Made by a program: the position numbers and the translations under genes. A DNA stretch of 64,000 bases from NCBI GenBank assembly GCA_946885735.1, contig CAMPGW010000005.1:3880-67879 (forward strand), given 5' to 3'. Below are positions 8,722-16,587 of this stretch, piece by piece. The notes below the pieces were generated by a model. It was not told the DNA's origin. It saw nothing but the letters and a program-made list of their open reading frames with translations, and did no database searches. Numbering within the stretch: the first letter of the stretch is position 1; each line of letters begins with the position of its first letter. This DNA is from an uncultured Gammaproteobacteria bacterium. Its GTDB lineage: Bacteria > Pseudomonadota > Gammaproteobacteria > Xanthomonadales > Xanthomonadaceae.

Positions 8722-10119
8722 TCAGATGGCGCGCGAGAACCGGGTCACGGTGTCCACGTCCGGCGGCGGCAGGTAACGGTCGAAGCACATCGCAATATTA
8801 CGCAACAGCAGCCGGCCCTGCGAGGTCACCCGGATCCGCTCGCGTTCCAGCCGGACCAGGCCGTCGGCCTCCAATGGCTTGAGCCGCTCCAGCGCATCGG
8901 CGAAGTAGCTGTCGAAAATGATGCCGTAACGGCGCTCCAGCGCGGCCACCGGCACTTCGCCCTGGCACATCAGCTGCTGGATCAGGTCGGCGCGCAGCTG
9001 GTCGTCCTCGCTCAGGCGCATGCCGCGGAACACCGGTAGATGCCCGTCGTCGATGGCCGCCTGCCAGCTGGGCAGGTCGCGCGGGTTCTGGCTGAAGCTG
9101 TCGCCGATGTGGCTGATTGCGCTGACGCCCAGGCCCACGAGGTCGCTGTCGGAATGGGTCGTGTAACCCATGAAGTTGCGATGCAGGCCGCCGCGCTCCT
9201 GGGCGCGCGCGAGTTCGTCGTCGGGCAGGGCGAAATGATCCATGCCGATGTACACGTAGCCGGCCGCGACCAGCGTGTCGATCGCCAGTTCCAGCAGGCC
9301 CAGCTTGGCCTCCGGCGTCGGCAGGTCGGCGGCCTCGATCTGGCGCTGCGCCTTGAACAGCGAGGGCAGGTGGGCGTAGCCGTACACCGCGATGCGGTCC
9401 GGCCGTGCGGCGACCACCGTCTGCAGCGTGCGCGAGAAACCCTCGACGGTCTGCCTGGGCAGCCCGTAGATCAGGTCCACGTTGACCGACTTGAAGCCGT
9501 TGGCGCGGCAGGCCTCGATGATGGCGAGGGTTTCCTCCACGCTCTGGATGCGATTGACGGCACGCTGCACCTCCGGATCGAAGTCCTGGACGCCGAGGCT
9601 GGCGCGGTTGAAGCCGATGTCGGCGAGCTCGGCGATGTCTGCCGGCTTGACGAAGCGGGGATCGAGTTCGATCGAGATGTCGCGGCTATCGCTGTCGGAG
9701 AAGCGGAAGTGGCTGCGCAGGCAGTCCACGACTTCACGCAACTGCGCCGGGGTCAGGAAATTGGGCGTGCCGCCGCCGAAGTGCAGCTGGATGACCTCGC
9801 GGTCGCGGTCGAACAACTCGCTGTACAGCGCGATCTCGCGGTACAGGCGGGCCAGGTAGCCCTCGGAGCGGCTGGTGTCGCGGGTGATCACGCGGTTGCA
9901 GCCACAGTAGAAGCAGGGGCTCTGGCAGAACGGCACGTGCACGTAGAGCGACAGCCGGCGCGGGATCGGGTCGCCATTGCTGGCGCGGACCGCTTCGCGA
10001 AGCTGCGGCTCGCCGAAGCTGCTGGCGAACTGCGGCGCCGTCGGGTACGAGGTGTAGCGGGGCCCCGGCCGGTCGTAGCGGCGCAGGAGGTCGGGATCGA
10101 TCGCGCGATGGGTGCTCAT
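8722..10119 (-). CDS. hemN: Oxygen-independent coproporphyrinogen III oxidase
   Basis: A radical SAM enzyme that decarboxylates coproporphyrinogen III to protoporphyrinogen IX for haem synthesis without oxygen. The 465-residue protein has the cluster motif CxxxCxxC (Cys65, Cys69, Cys72, in PFCQSPCFYCGC), the usual HFGGGTPNFL glycine motif and a C-terminal HemN domain. RPGPRYTSYPTAPQF at the N-terminus distinguishes true HemN from HemW-like paralogues. It is first in the hemN-fnr operon, 36 bp downstream of a perfect FNR box, which couples anaerobic haem supply to the denitrification enzymes. Confidence 0.96.
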   Translation of the reverse strand: MSTHRAIDPDLLRRYDRPGPRYTSYPTAPQFASSFGEPQLREAVRASNGDPIPRRLSLYVHVPFCQSPCFYCGCNRVITRDTSRSEGYLARLYREIALYSELFDRDREVIQLHFGGGTPNFLTPAQLREVVDCLRSHFRFSDSDSRDISIELDPRFVKPADIAELADIGFNRASLGVQDFDPEVQRAVNRIQSVEETLAIIEACRANGFKSVNVDLIYGLPRQTVEGFSRTLQTVVAARPDRIAVYGYAHLPSLFKAQRQIEAADLPTPEAKLGLLELAIDTLVAAGYVYIGMDHFALPDDELARAQERGGLHRNFMGYTTHSDSDLVGLGVSAISHIGDSFSQNPRDLPSWQAAIDDGHLPVFRGMRLSEDDQLRADLIQQLMCQGEVPVAALERRYGIIFDSYFADALERLKPLEADGLVRLERERIRVTSQGRLLLRNIAMCFDRYLPPPDVDTVTRFSRAI

Positions 10120-10154
10120 GTGGCGGGACGTTAGCAGGCAGGGCGGGGGGCGCC

Positions 10155-10168
10155 TTGATCAGGATCAA
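10155..10168 (-). promoter_or_regulatory. Perfect FNR box for hemN-fnr
   Basis: TTGATCAGGATCAA matches TTGAT-N4-ATCAA at all ten fixed positions. It lies 36-49 bp upstream of the hemN ATG. Because fnr follows hemN in the same operon, this box implies Fnr autoregulation. Confidence 0.85.
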
Positions 10169-10179
10169 AGGCTTGGCGA

Positions 10180-11607
10180 TCAGTCTCCGGAACCGCTGCC
10201 TGGCGCAAGGACGCGGCCGGGATTGAGCAGCCCCTGCGGGTCCAGGGCGTGCTTGATCGCCCGCATCATCCCGAGCGCAACGGGCGACTTGCGCCTGGCC
10301 AACTCCTCGACCTTCAGCGCGCCGATGCCGTGTTCCGCGGAGAAGGATCCGCCGAGCGCCATCACCGCATCATGGACGTGGCGGTTGACGACCGCCTCGT
10401 GCTGGCGCAGGAAGTGTTCAGGGTCCGTGCCCTCCGGAGCCTGCAGGTTGAAGTGCAGGTTGCCGTCGCCCAGGTGCCCGAACACGACCTGGCGCGCGCC
10501 CGGCACCAGCGCGGGCAAGCTCGCGTCCATGCGCGCCAGGAAGCCGGGGATCGCCGACACCGGCAACGCGATGTCGTGCTTGATGTTGCGGCCCTCGAGC
10601 GCCTGCGCCAGCGGAATGCAATCGCGCAGTCGCCAGGACGCGTCGGCCTGTGCCTGGCTCGTCGCGAGCGCCATGTCGTCCACCAGGCCCGCGGACACCG
10701 CGGCGGCGAACAGGCCTTCAAGCCGCGCCTGCCCGGTCTCGGCGTGCGCCAGGGACAATTCCAGCAATACCACCCAGTCGGTGTCGGGGAGGGGACGCGG
10801 GACGTCCGGGAAGTGGCGCGACACCAGGGCGAGCGCATGGCAAGACATCAGCTCGAAGCCGGTGAGTTCGGCGTCGAAGCGGGCGCGGGCCAGGCGTAGC
10901 AGTCCGATCGCCTGCTCCACGCCGGGGCACGCGGCCAGCATCGTCAGGGTCGCTGCCGGCTTGGGGTAAAGCTTCATGGTGGCGGCGGTGATGATGCCGA
11001 GCGTTCCCTCGCTGCCAATGAACAGGTCGCGCAAGTCGTAGCCGGTGTTGTCCTTGCGAAGGCCGGTCAAACCATCCCAGATATCGCCTCGGGCGGTGAC
11101 GACTTCCAGCCCCAGGCACAGCTCGCGCGCATTGCCGTAGCGAAGCACCTGGGTGCCGCCGGCGTTGGTGGCAAGGTTGCCGCCGATCGTGCAACTGCCT
11201 TGGGATCCGAGGCTGAGCGGGAACAGCAATCCCTGGTCCGCAGCCGCTTGCCGGAGCGCCTGCAGGACGACCCCGGCCTCGACGGTGACGGTCAGGTTGT
11301 CGGCATCCAGGCCGCGAATCCGGCGCAGGCGTTCCAGGCTCAGCACCAGGGCGTTGCCGCTGCCATCGGGCACCGAGCCGCCGACCAGGCTGGTATTGCC
11401 GCCTTGCGCCACGATGGGAACGCCAACCTTCGCGCAGGCCCGAACGACTGCGGCAACGTCCGCCGTGTTGCCGGGGCGCGCCACCGCAAGCGCGGCGCCA
11501 CGGAACCGACCGCGCCAGTCACGTTCGTAACGTTCGAGGTCGCCGCCGACCAGCACGTGCTCGTCGCCCAGCAAACGGCGCAGAAGGTCGAGGAAGGAGG
11601 AGTCCAT
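10180..11607 (-). CDS. FAD-linked 2-hydroxyacid dehydrogenase (GlcD/D-lactate dehydrogenase type)
   Basis: The 475-residue protein belongs to the vanillyl-alcohol-oxidase-type flavoprotein family. FAD-binding motifs are visible as VPIVAQGGNTSLVGGSVP and GSQGSCTIGGNLATNAGG, with LRKDNTGYDLRDLFIGSEGTLGIIT. The C-terminal half has the metal/substrate histidines (VVFGHLGDGNLHFN and SFSAEHGIG). Likely substrates are D-2-hydroxyglutarate, D-lactate or glycolate; the sequence alone does not decide. A transposon end lies only 42 bp upstream of its ATG, so its natural promoter has probably been displaced. Confidence 0.85.
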   Translation of the reverse strand: MDSSFLDLLRRLLGDEHVLVGGDLERYERDWRGRFRGAALAVARPGNTADVAAVVRACAKVGVPIVAQGGNTSLVGGSVPDGSGNALVLSLERLRRIRGLDADNLTVTVEAGVVLQALRQAAADQGLLFPLSLGSQGSCTIGGNLATNAGGTQVLRYGNARELCLGLEVVTARGDIWDGLTGLRKDNTGYDLRDLFIGSEGTLGIITAATMKLYPKPAATLTMLAACPGVEQAIGLLRLARARFDAELTGFELMSCHALALVSRHFPDVPRPLPDTDWVVLLELSLAHAETGQARLEGLFAAAVSAGLVDDMALATSQAQADASWRLRDCIPLAQALEGRNIKHDIALPVSAIPGFLARMDASLPALVPGARQVVFGHLGDGNLHFNLQAPEGTDPEHFLRQHEAVVNRHVHDAVMALGGSFSAEHGIGALKVEELARRKSPVALGMMRAIKHALDPQGLLNPGRVLAPGSGSGD

Positions 11608-11644
11608 GCGCCACGGTAGCGCAGCAGTCGTTGCAACGGCAGGC

Positions 11645-11649
11645 GTCGG
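11645..11649. repeat. Target-site duplication, left copy (GTCGG)
   Basis: GTCGG directly abuts the left terminal inverted repeat and is repeated directly after the right one (50041-50045). A 5-bp duplication is what Tn7/tni-type transposases make. Confidence 0.8.
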
Positions 11650-11662
11650 AGTCAGCTTTTTT
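11650..11662 (+). repeat. Left terminal inverted repeat
   Basis: AGTCAGCTTTTTT; its counterpart at 50028-50040, read on the minus strand, is AGTCAGGTTTTTT. Only position 7 differs. Confidence 0.82.
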
Positions 11663-11668
11663 GAAGCC

Positions 11669-11803
11669 CGCGAACATCTGAAAAACTAATGAAATCAGCG
11701 CTTTGCGCGCTTTTTCGTCAGAGGATCGTGCTGGAGTGACGTCGAATCTGCACTAATTGGTCGCGAACTTAGTCAATTTGCTTGGTTTGGTCACGAACAT
11801 CTG
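11669..11803 (+). repeat. Left-end repeats of CGCGAACATCTG
   Basis: The 12-mer CGCGAACATCTG starts at 11669. Degenerate copies start at 11762 (CGCGAACTTAG) and 11792 (CACGAACATCTG). An exact copy lies at 50000-50011 near the right end, in the same absolute orientation. They are candidate transposase-binding sites of the end, although copies at the two ends would be expected to be inverted. Confidence 0.5.
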
Positions 11804-12553
11804 CGACCGCATGGGGCGAGCTTCGATTCCGTCTTGAGCGCTCGCTCGGCGCGACCAGACCTCGACGATGGCTTCCTGGGCGAAGGCCAGCTCCGGGTCT
11901 GCTTCGACGCCGTGTTGCAAGGCGAGCCGGAAAGCCTGATCCAGGCTCCTGGCCGCAGCGAGCCCTCTCGGAGAGGGTAACTGTCGGTCCGTCGCGATGA
12001 CCGCGGCGAGGACCTCTGGGCCTGCCTTGGCCTTGGCCATGGCCAAGTGAAGCAGTCCGGCGGCCAGGCCCGAAGCGAAGTCCGGGTTGCAGTGCCCCAG
12101 CGCCATGCAACCGAGGTACTCCCCGAAAAGCTCCGGCGAGAGCGATGCAATGCGCCGGCCGACGAACGGAACGTCGTCCTTGGCGACGGTGAGTGCCCGT
12201 ACCAAGTCACCATCGCGGGCCTGCTTCATCCGATCGGCGACGTTCGGATGCGACTCGGCAATCAACGCCAATGTCTGCTCGCAGGGTACGTGGCTCTCGA
12301 GCCACTTCTTGCAGGTGCCGGTCGGCAACGACGCCTTGGACTTGGCCGGAGGAGGGACCAGTGCCGCTTTAGCGGTGCGCCGCTCGGCCTGCTGCTTGGC
12401 CCGCGCGGCCGGCGTAAATCGCAGTGCCCGCTCCAGCACGACGGTGCCGTAGACCCCACCCAAGGTCGCCGCGGCGGCCGCAAACATCAGGTGCCCGGCG
12501 ACCAAACGGGCGTCGGCATCCGAAATCCGAGTTGGGACGCGGCGTCGAGGCAT
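11753..12553 (-). CDS. Hypothetical protein at the transposon left end
   Basis: The 266-residue protein is not recognised. It is Ala-rich and mainly helical, with a hydrophobic stretch near residues 22-38 (LMFAAAAATLGGVYGTVVL) that may be a membrane anchor, and two Cys (CKKWLESHVPC) further on. The chosen start, MPRRRVPTRIS, follows GGGGAG; a longer frame would run into the divergent gene. Its last codons overlap the end repeats at 11762 and 11792. It points toward the FAD oxidase gene, so read-through transcription into that gene is possible. A palindromic operator-like site lies 25-54 bp upstream of its start. Confidence 0.6.
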   Translation of the reverse strand: MPRRRVPTRISDADARLVAGHLMFAAAAATLGGVYGTVVLERALRFTPAARAKQQAERRTAKAALVPPPAKSKASLPTGTCKKWLESHVPCEQTLALIAESHPNVADRMKQARDGDLVRALTVAKDDVPFVGRRIASLSPELFGEYLGCMALGHCNPDFASGLAAGLLHLAMAKAKAGPEVLAAVIATDRQLPSPRGLAAARSLDQAFRLALQHGVEADPELAFAQEAIVEVWSRRASAQDGIEARPMRSQMFVTKPSKLTKFATN

Positions 12554-12577
12554 GGGCTCCCCGAACTTAACGATCGT

Positions 12578-12607
12578 GGTAAAGAACGTACCGGTACCAA
12601 CTTTACC
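12578..12607. promoter_or_regulatory. 30-bp imperfect palindrome between divergent genes
   Basis: Outer arms GGTAAAG and CTTTACC flank a perfect core GTACCGGTAC; 12 of 15 positions pair. It sits between the starts of the leftward 11753-12553 gene and the rightward 12645-12941 gene and is a candidate operator for the small DNA-binding protein encoded to its right. Confidence 0.5.
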
Positions 12608-12644
12608 CTTCTCTCGCGAGCCGTGAATGGCTAGCGTCTGGAGC

Positions 12645-12941
12645 ATGGCCCCTTCCGCCCAAAAATCCGCGGTCGGTTTGGATAGCAGTATCCAAGCGCT
12701 GGAGGACCGCTTCGGGATGATCGTGGCGGGGCGCGACTTGGTGCGCCTGCTCGGCTACCGCACCTCGGCGGCCTTTCGCCAGGCGGCACATCGGCAGTCG
12801 CTGGGCGTTCGAACGTTCTTTATTCGTGGACGGCGCGGGCGCTGTGCTCGCACGTCCGACATCGCGCGCTGGGCTTTTGAGTACGGCGTGCCCCTGATGC
12901 AAGGAGCTGAGTTCAAGTCGACCCCGGGTCGCCCCAAATAA
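12645..12941 (+). CDS. Small putative DNA-binding protein
   Basis: About 98 residues from MAPSAQKSAV (an ATG 18 bp upstream is also possible; neither has a convincing ribosome site). The segment LEDRFGMIVAGRDLVRLLGY, followed by RTSAAFRQAAHRQSL and later RRGRCARTSDIARWAFEYG, resembles winged-helix or AlpA/PrtN-like DNA-binding modules common in mobile elements. It is divergent from the 11753-12553 gene across a strong palindrome and precedes tniA, so it may regulate element genes. The function is inferred only from these patterns. Confidence 0.55.
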   Translation: MAPSAQKSAVGLDSSIQALEDRFGMIVAGRDLVRLLGYRTSAAFRQAAHRQSLGVRTFFIRGRRGRCARTSDIARWAFEYGVPLMQGAEFKSTPGRPK

Positions 12942-12944
12942 AAA

Positions 12945-12979
12945 GGGCGGTCCGTCGGCTTGCGCCCGCCGGATCGCCC
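12945..12979 (-). terminator. Hairpin with T-run on the minus strand
   Basis: A stem GGGCGGTCCG/CGGATCGCCC (9 of 10 paired, one G-T) lies just after the small DNA-binding gene. Read on the minus strand it is followed by TTTTTATTT, like an intrinsic terminator. It may insulate the left-end gene from leftward transcription. Confidence 0.45.
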
Positions 12980-13077
12980 ATGACGAAGACGCTTTGAGGA
13001 GCCCCCGTCGTCGTCATTGTCTGTGGCGAAATCTTCCACCGTCAAGCGTTCCGCTCGCCGGATAAGCCCGGGTGTCG

Positions 13078-13097
13078 CCTTGTCACGCCTTGTCACG
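13078..13097 (+). repeat. Tandem 10-bp repeat in the tniA leader
   Basis: CCTTGTCACG occurs twice in tandem, ending 13 bp before the tniA upstream ATG. It may be part of the tniA promoter/operator, or chance. Confidence 0.4.
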
Positions 13098-13116
13098 CGT
13101 GAGCGAGGAGATGGCC

Positions 13117-15000
13117 ATGGCCGATACCCCGGATGTAGCGCTAAAACCCCCAGCGGCAGCGCCGCCCGCCCAGCGTCGCCCCGCGGTCATGCGGGTGAAG
13201 AAGGGCGCACTCGTGGTGTGCGACGGCCGCGCCGCGAAAGTGCACCTGGTGGTTTCGGCCACACAGATCTGGATTGGTTACTTAGGCACCGACGAGCAGG
13301 AGTGGGTGAGCCTGGAGGCGCTGTCGCCCTACCAGGAAGCCGATCCGGCCTCGCGCGGGCCGGCCGAGGTCAAAGTCGAAGACGAGTTCGAATTCGAGCG
13401 GGCCCGCGAGTGGACCGAGCAGTTCGATCGCTTCAAAGGCTGTGACGTTCTGACGCCGAAGGTCAAGGAAGAAATTGGCAAGGTGCTGAACGCGAGTCGG
13501 AAAACGGTCGAGCGTCACTTCGATCTCTACCAACTCGACTCCAGCGTCCGAGGCCAGTTGCCTTGCAAGCCGGGCCCGGAAAAGGGCAGCTCGTACCTGA
13601 CGACTGGACAGTTGGCGATCGTCGACAAGGCGATCGAAGAGCGCTACCGCACCGAAGAGCGTGGCTCAGCCGCGGCCACGGCCGACTTGGTCGGGCCGCG
13701 CTGTACGGCCGCCGGCCTGAAAGTACCTTGCTACAACACCGTGCTCGCACGCATCCAGACGCTGGACCGTTGGAAGCTGGCGCGCGAGCGCCACGGTCGC
13801 GTGCGCGGGGATGCGAAGGCGGGACCGGCGGGTGCTGGGATCTTGACCGCCACGAACGAGCTTCGATCGCTCGACTTCGTGCAGATGGACCACGCGATCG
13901 TCGACGTCATGGTGGTCGATCCGGAGACGCGCGAAGAAATCGGGCGGCCATGGATCACCCTGGCGATCGATGTGGTCACGCGCTGTCTGCTGGGCTTCTA
14001 CCTGACCTTCGAGGCGCCTTCGCAGACCAGCGTCGCGCTGGCGCTCGAGCAGTGCTGTCTGCCCAAGGATGCCTGGCTCAAGAGCCTGGAGATCACCGAC
14101 CCGTGGCTGCCGTTCGGCTTGATGAAGTGCATCGGTTGGGACAACGCCAAGTGCTTCAAGAACACCAACTTGATCAACGCCTGCCGGGATCACGACATCA
14201 ACCCGCGGTTCCGCAAGGTGCGCAACCCCGTCCATGGCGCGCACATCGAGCGGGTCATCGGCACCTACATGGGCCGCATCCATCTGATCAAGGGCACGAC
14301 CTTTTCCAACACCAAACAGCGCGAGGACTACAAGAGCGCCGACAAGGCGATCATGACGCTGCGCGAGTTGGAGATCTGGACAGTCCACGAGATCTTCCGC
14401 TACCACAACACCAAGCACGATGGGCTCGGGCGAACCCCGCTCGAGGCCTGGACGGAGGCGTGGACCGAAGACGGCGCCATTCGCCTACCGCCCATACCCG
14501 CGAACCGTCGCGATTTCCGGTTGTCGCTGTTCCCGCGCATTCAGCGCACGGTCGGCCGCGAAGGCATCAATCGCTTCGCGCTCAAGTACTGGGATGAGGG
14601 TCTGATTCCCTTCATCGGTGCCACGGAGAAGTTCTGGGTCGCCCACGACCCGCGCAACATCAGTCGCGTCTACCTGAAGGTGGGCAAGGATTGGATCGAT
14701 GTGCCTTGGCGAGACCAATCCCGGGCGCCCGTCGCTCTGTGGGAGTTGCAACGCGCCAAGCGCGATCTACGCAAGAAACACAACGGCCCGGTCAGTAACG
14801 CGGCGGCGTTCAAGCATATCGAAGCCCAGCGTGAGGTCGAGAAGAAGGCCGAGAAAACCACGCGCCAGCAACGGCGCGACCGCCAGCGACGTCCCGTCGA
14901 TGACCGACCCAAGACCAAGTCTGCCGTCGTCGATTACGACGTGATGCCCGTGCTGCTTTCCAGCCCTTTGGAGGTACACCATGTCCAACACGTCCACTGA
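13117..15000 (+). CDS. tniA: TniA/TnsB-type DDE transposase
   Basis: This 627-residue protein is the strand-transfer enzyme of the element. An N-terminal DNA-binding part (about 1-240) includes an HTH-like VLNASRKTVERHFDLYQL. The RNase-H-like core has Asp258 (FVQMDHAIVDV), Asp342 (GWDNAKCF) and Glu378 (GAHIERVIGTY), a D-x35-E spacing. A Mu-type C-terminal beta-barrel and a basic tail (residues 570-610) follow. The family cuts at the transposon 3' ends and joins them to the target with 5-bp staggers, in line with the GTCGG duplication. The start MADTPDV is 6 bp after GAGGAG; an ATG 6 bp earlier is too close to it. It overlaps tniB by 20 bp. Confidence 0.93.
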   Translation: MADTPDVALKPPAAAPPAQRRPAVMRVKKGALVVCDGRAAKVHLVVSATQIWIGYLGTDEQEWVSLEALSPYQEADPASRGPAEVKVEDEFEFERAREWTEQFDRFKGCDVLTPKVKEEIGKVLNASRKTVERHFDLYQLDSSVRGQLPCKPGPEKGSSYLTTGQLAIVDKAIEERYRTEERGSAAATADLVGPRCTAAGLKVPCYNTVLARIQTLDRWKLARERHGRVRGDAKAGPAGAGILTATNELRSLDFVQMDHAIVDVMVVDPETREEIGRPWITLAIDVVTRCLLGFYLTFEAPSQTSVALALEQCCLPKDAWLKSLEITDPWLPFGLMKCIGWDNAKCFKNTNLINACRDHDINPRFRKVRNPVHGAHIERVIGTYMGRIHLIKGTTFSNTKQREDYKSADKAIMTLRELEIWTVHEIFRYHNTKHDGLGRTPLEAWTEAWTEDGAIRLPPIPANRRDFRLSLFPRIQRTVGREGINRFALKYWDEGLIPFIGATEKFWVAHDPRNISRVYLKVGKDWIDVPWRDQSRAPVALWELQRAKRDLRKKHNGPVSNAAAFKHIEAQREVEKKAEKTTRQQRRDRQRRPVDDRPKTKSAVVDYDVMPVLLSSPLEVHHVQHVH

Positions 15001-15892
15001 CCTGTCCGACGCCGCCCGCCTGCTGCTCAACGCCACGGAGCAGAAGAAAATTGACTGGATCATGACTGACGCGTGGGTCCACACGCCCACGACGACGCTC
15101 GCGTTCCAGTGGATGGCGTACATGCTGCGCTGCGGCCCGGTAATTCGGCCGCCGTGCCTGCAGCTTATCGCCGACGGCGGCATGGGCAAGACGGCAGTGT
15201 TGCTGGCGTTTGCCGAGATGTTCCCGGTGCAGAAAACGCCCGACGACCCGCTGCGCCTGAAGCGTCCCGTGGTTTATGTCGAGTGCAAGCCCGAGCACAG
15301 CGGCGAACACGGCGTGCGTCACGCCATCCTCAAGGCCTGCTGGCCGAACGCCGAGCACATCTTGGGTACTGAGGACGAAATCGATGCCACGTTGCGGGCA
15401 CAGGGGGTGCGCGAGTTGCTGCTCGATGAGTTCGGCGAGCTGACCAAGGCGGGCATCGCCAGCCATCGGCGCGCGCTGTCGGAGCTCAAGCGCATCAGCA
15501 ACTTCGCCCGGGTCGGCATCACTGCCGCGACGGTCACGAACTTGAAGCATGTGCTCGACGTCGACCAACAGTTCGCCAGCCGCTTCAAGCGCAAGATCAC
15601 GATCGCGCCGTGGGCGTTGTCGCCGGACCTGCGCAATTTCGTCTACGGACTGCAGCGCAACCTGCCGTTTCCCGAGCCGTCGCAGCTACACGACCGCGAC
15701 TGCCTGCCGTGGCTGGCCCAGCACTCGGAAGGCAACACCAAGGAGATTGTCGAGACCATCCGCCTGGCATCGCTGCACGCCTTGGGCGCCGGCGCCAGGT
15801 GCATTGGCTACGACCATCTCAAGGCGGCGATCGAAGGCGAGGCGCCGCCGAGCAACGCGTTGGCGCAGTCGGCGTTGGCGCAGGCGGCGTGA
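14981..15892 (+). CDS. tniB: TniB/TnsC-type AAA ATPase
   Basis: The 303-residue protein is the ATP-dependent target-selection factor that links TniA to TniQ. Walker A is ADGGMGKT (64-71) and Walker B LLLDEFGEL (from 146). The sensor region follows in GITAATVTNLKHVLD, and an arginine-rich FASRFKRK segment is near residue 190. It has a good ribosome site (GGAGG) inside the end of tniA and ends in a GTGA overlap with the next gene, so tniA-tniB-tniQ-tniQ are translated as one operon. Confidence 0.92.
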   Translation: MSNTSTDLSDAARLLLNATEQKKIDWIMTDAWVHTPTTTLAFQWMAYMLRCGPVIRPPCLQLIADGGMGKTAVLLAFAEMFPVQKTPDDPLRLKRPVVYVECKPEHSGEHGVRHAILKACWPNAEHILGTEDEIDATLRAQGVRELLLDEFGELTKAGIASHRRALSELKRISNFARVGITAATVTNLKHVLDVDQQFASRFKRKITIAPWALSPDLRNFVYGLQRNLPFPEPSQLHDRDCLPWLAQHSEGNTKEIVETIRLASLHALGAGARCIGYDHLKAAIEGEAPPSNALAQSALAQAA

Positions 15893-16587
15893 GCTCGGAA
15901 GAGTGGGCCGCGCTCGGCTGCTGCCGGGGTCACGGCGAGTCGTTGGGGTCGTGGCTGCGCGCCGGCCCGCTGGGCGCGCAGGGACTCTCGGGCTTGGCGT
16001 CCTCTCCACCGGCCAATGGGGACCTTTACTGCCCGGCCTGCCACCTAGATGAGGCCGGTCGGCGCCGGTGGTACACGCGCGAGGATTGGAGCCGGCAGAG
16101 CGTAGTGTGCGCGACCCACGCCTTGCCCCTGCTGCGGTGCGAAGCACCGCCAGCGACGCTGCGTAGCCGGCGTTGGCCGGTCGCGCTGCGAGAGGAGTTT
16201 CGAGCACTCGCCTCGTGGACGCAGCAAGGCGGCGGCGGGGAAATCGGCCGCGCGATCACGCGCGCGGTCAGCGCGCGCAGCGACCCGCGCGTGGCCTATT
16301 CGCGCGCCTGGGCCGAAGCGCAATGGCACCTGTGGGCGCGCGGCTGGCCGGTTCCCGCCGCGCCGCGGCCCGTCGACCGCGGCGGCGTCTTGGCCCCATG
16401 GCATCAAGTCGATCGCTTGGCCCTGCTGGCCATCACCTATCGCGTTTCCCTCGCGAGGGAGACCGGGCAGTCGCCAGGGTGGCGGACGCTGCCGATTCGC
16501 GCGCGCGTCCTGCGCTGGCTGCAGGGGCGGGCCGGGCCGATGGCGGATTGCTTTCGTGCGATGGATGGCGCGAAGGCCGATTCGTGA
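15889..16587 (+). CDS. tniQ: Short TniQ-family zinc-finger protein
   Basis: The 232-residue protein starts at a GTG that overlaps the tniB stop. It has a treble-clef zinc site typical of TniQ/TnsD: CPACH (near residue 45) and VVCATHALPLLRC about 30 residues later, followed by a helical region. TniQ proteins act with the TnsC-like ATPase in choosing the target. At 232 residues it is much shorter than the second copy directly downstream and resembles the N-terminal half of the family. It overlaps the next gene by 4 bp (GTGA). Confidence 0.78.
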   Translation: MSSEEWAALGCCRGHGESLGSWLRAGPLGAQGLSGLASSPPANGDLYCPACHLDEAGRRRWYTREDWSRQSVVCATHALPLLRCEAPPATLRSRRWPVALREEFRALASWTQQGGGGEIGRAITRAVSARSDPRVAYSRAWAEAQWHLWARGWPVPAAPRPVDRGGVLAPWHQVDRLALLAITYRVSLARETGQSPGWRTLPIRARVLRWLQGRAGPMADCFRAMDGAKADS

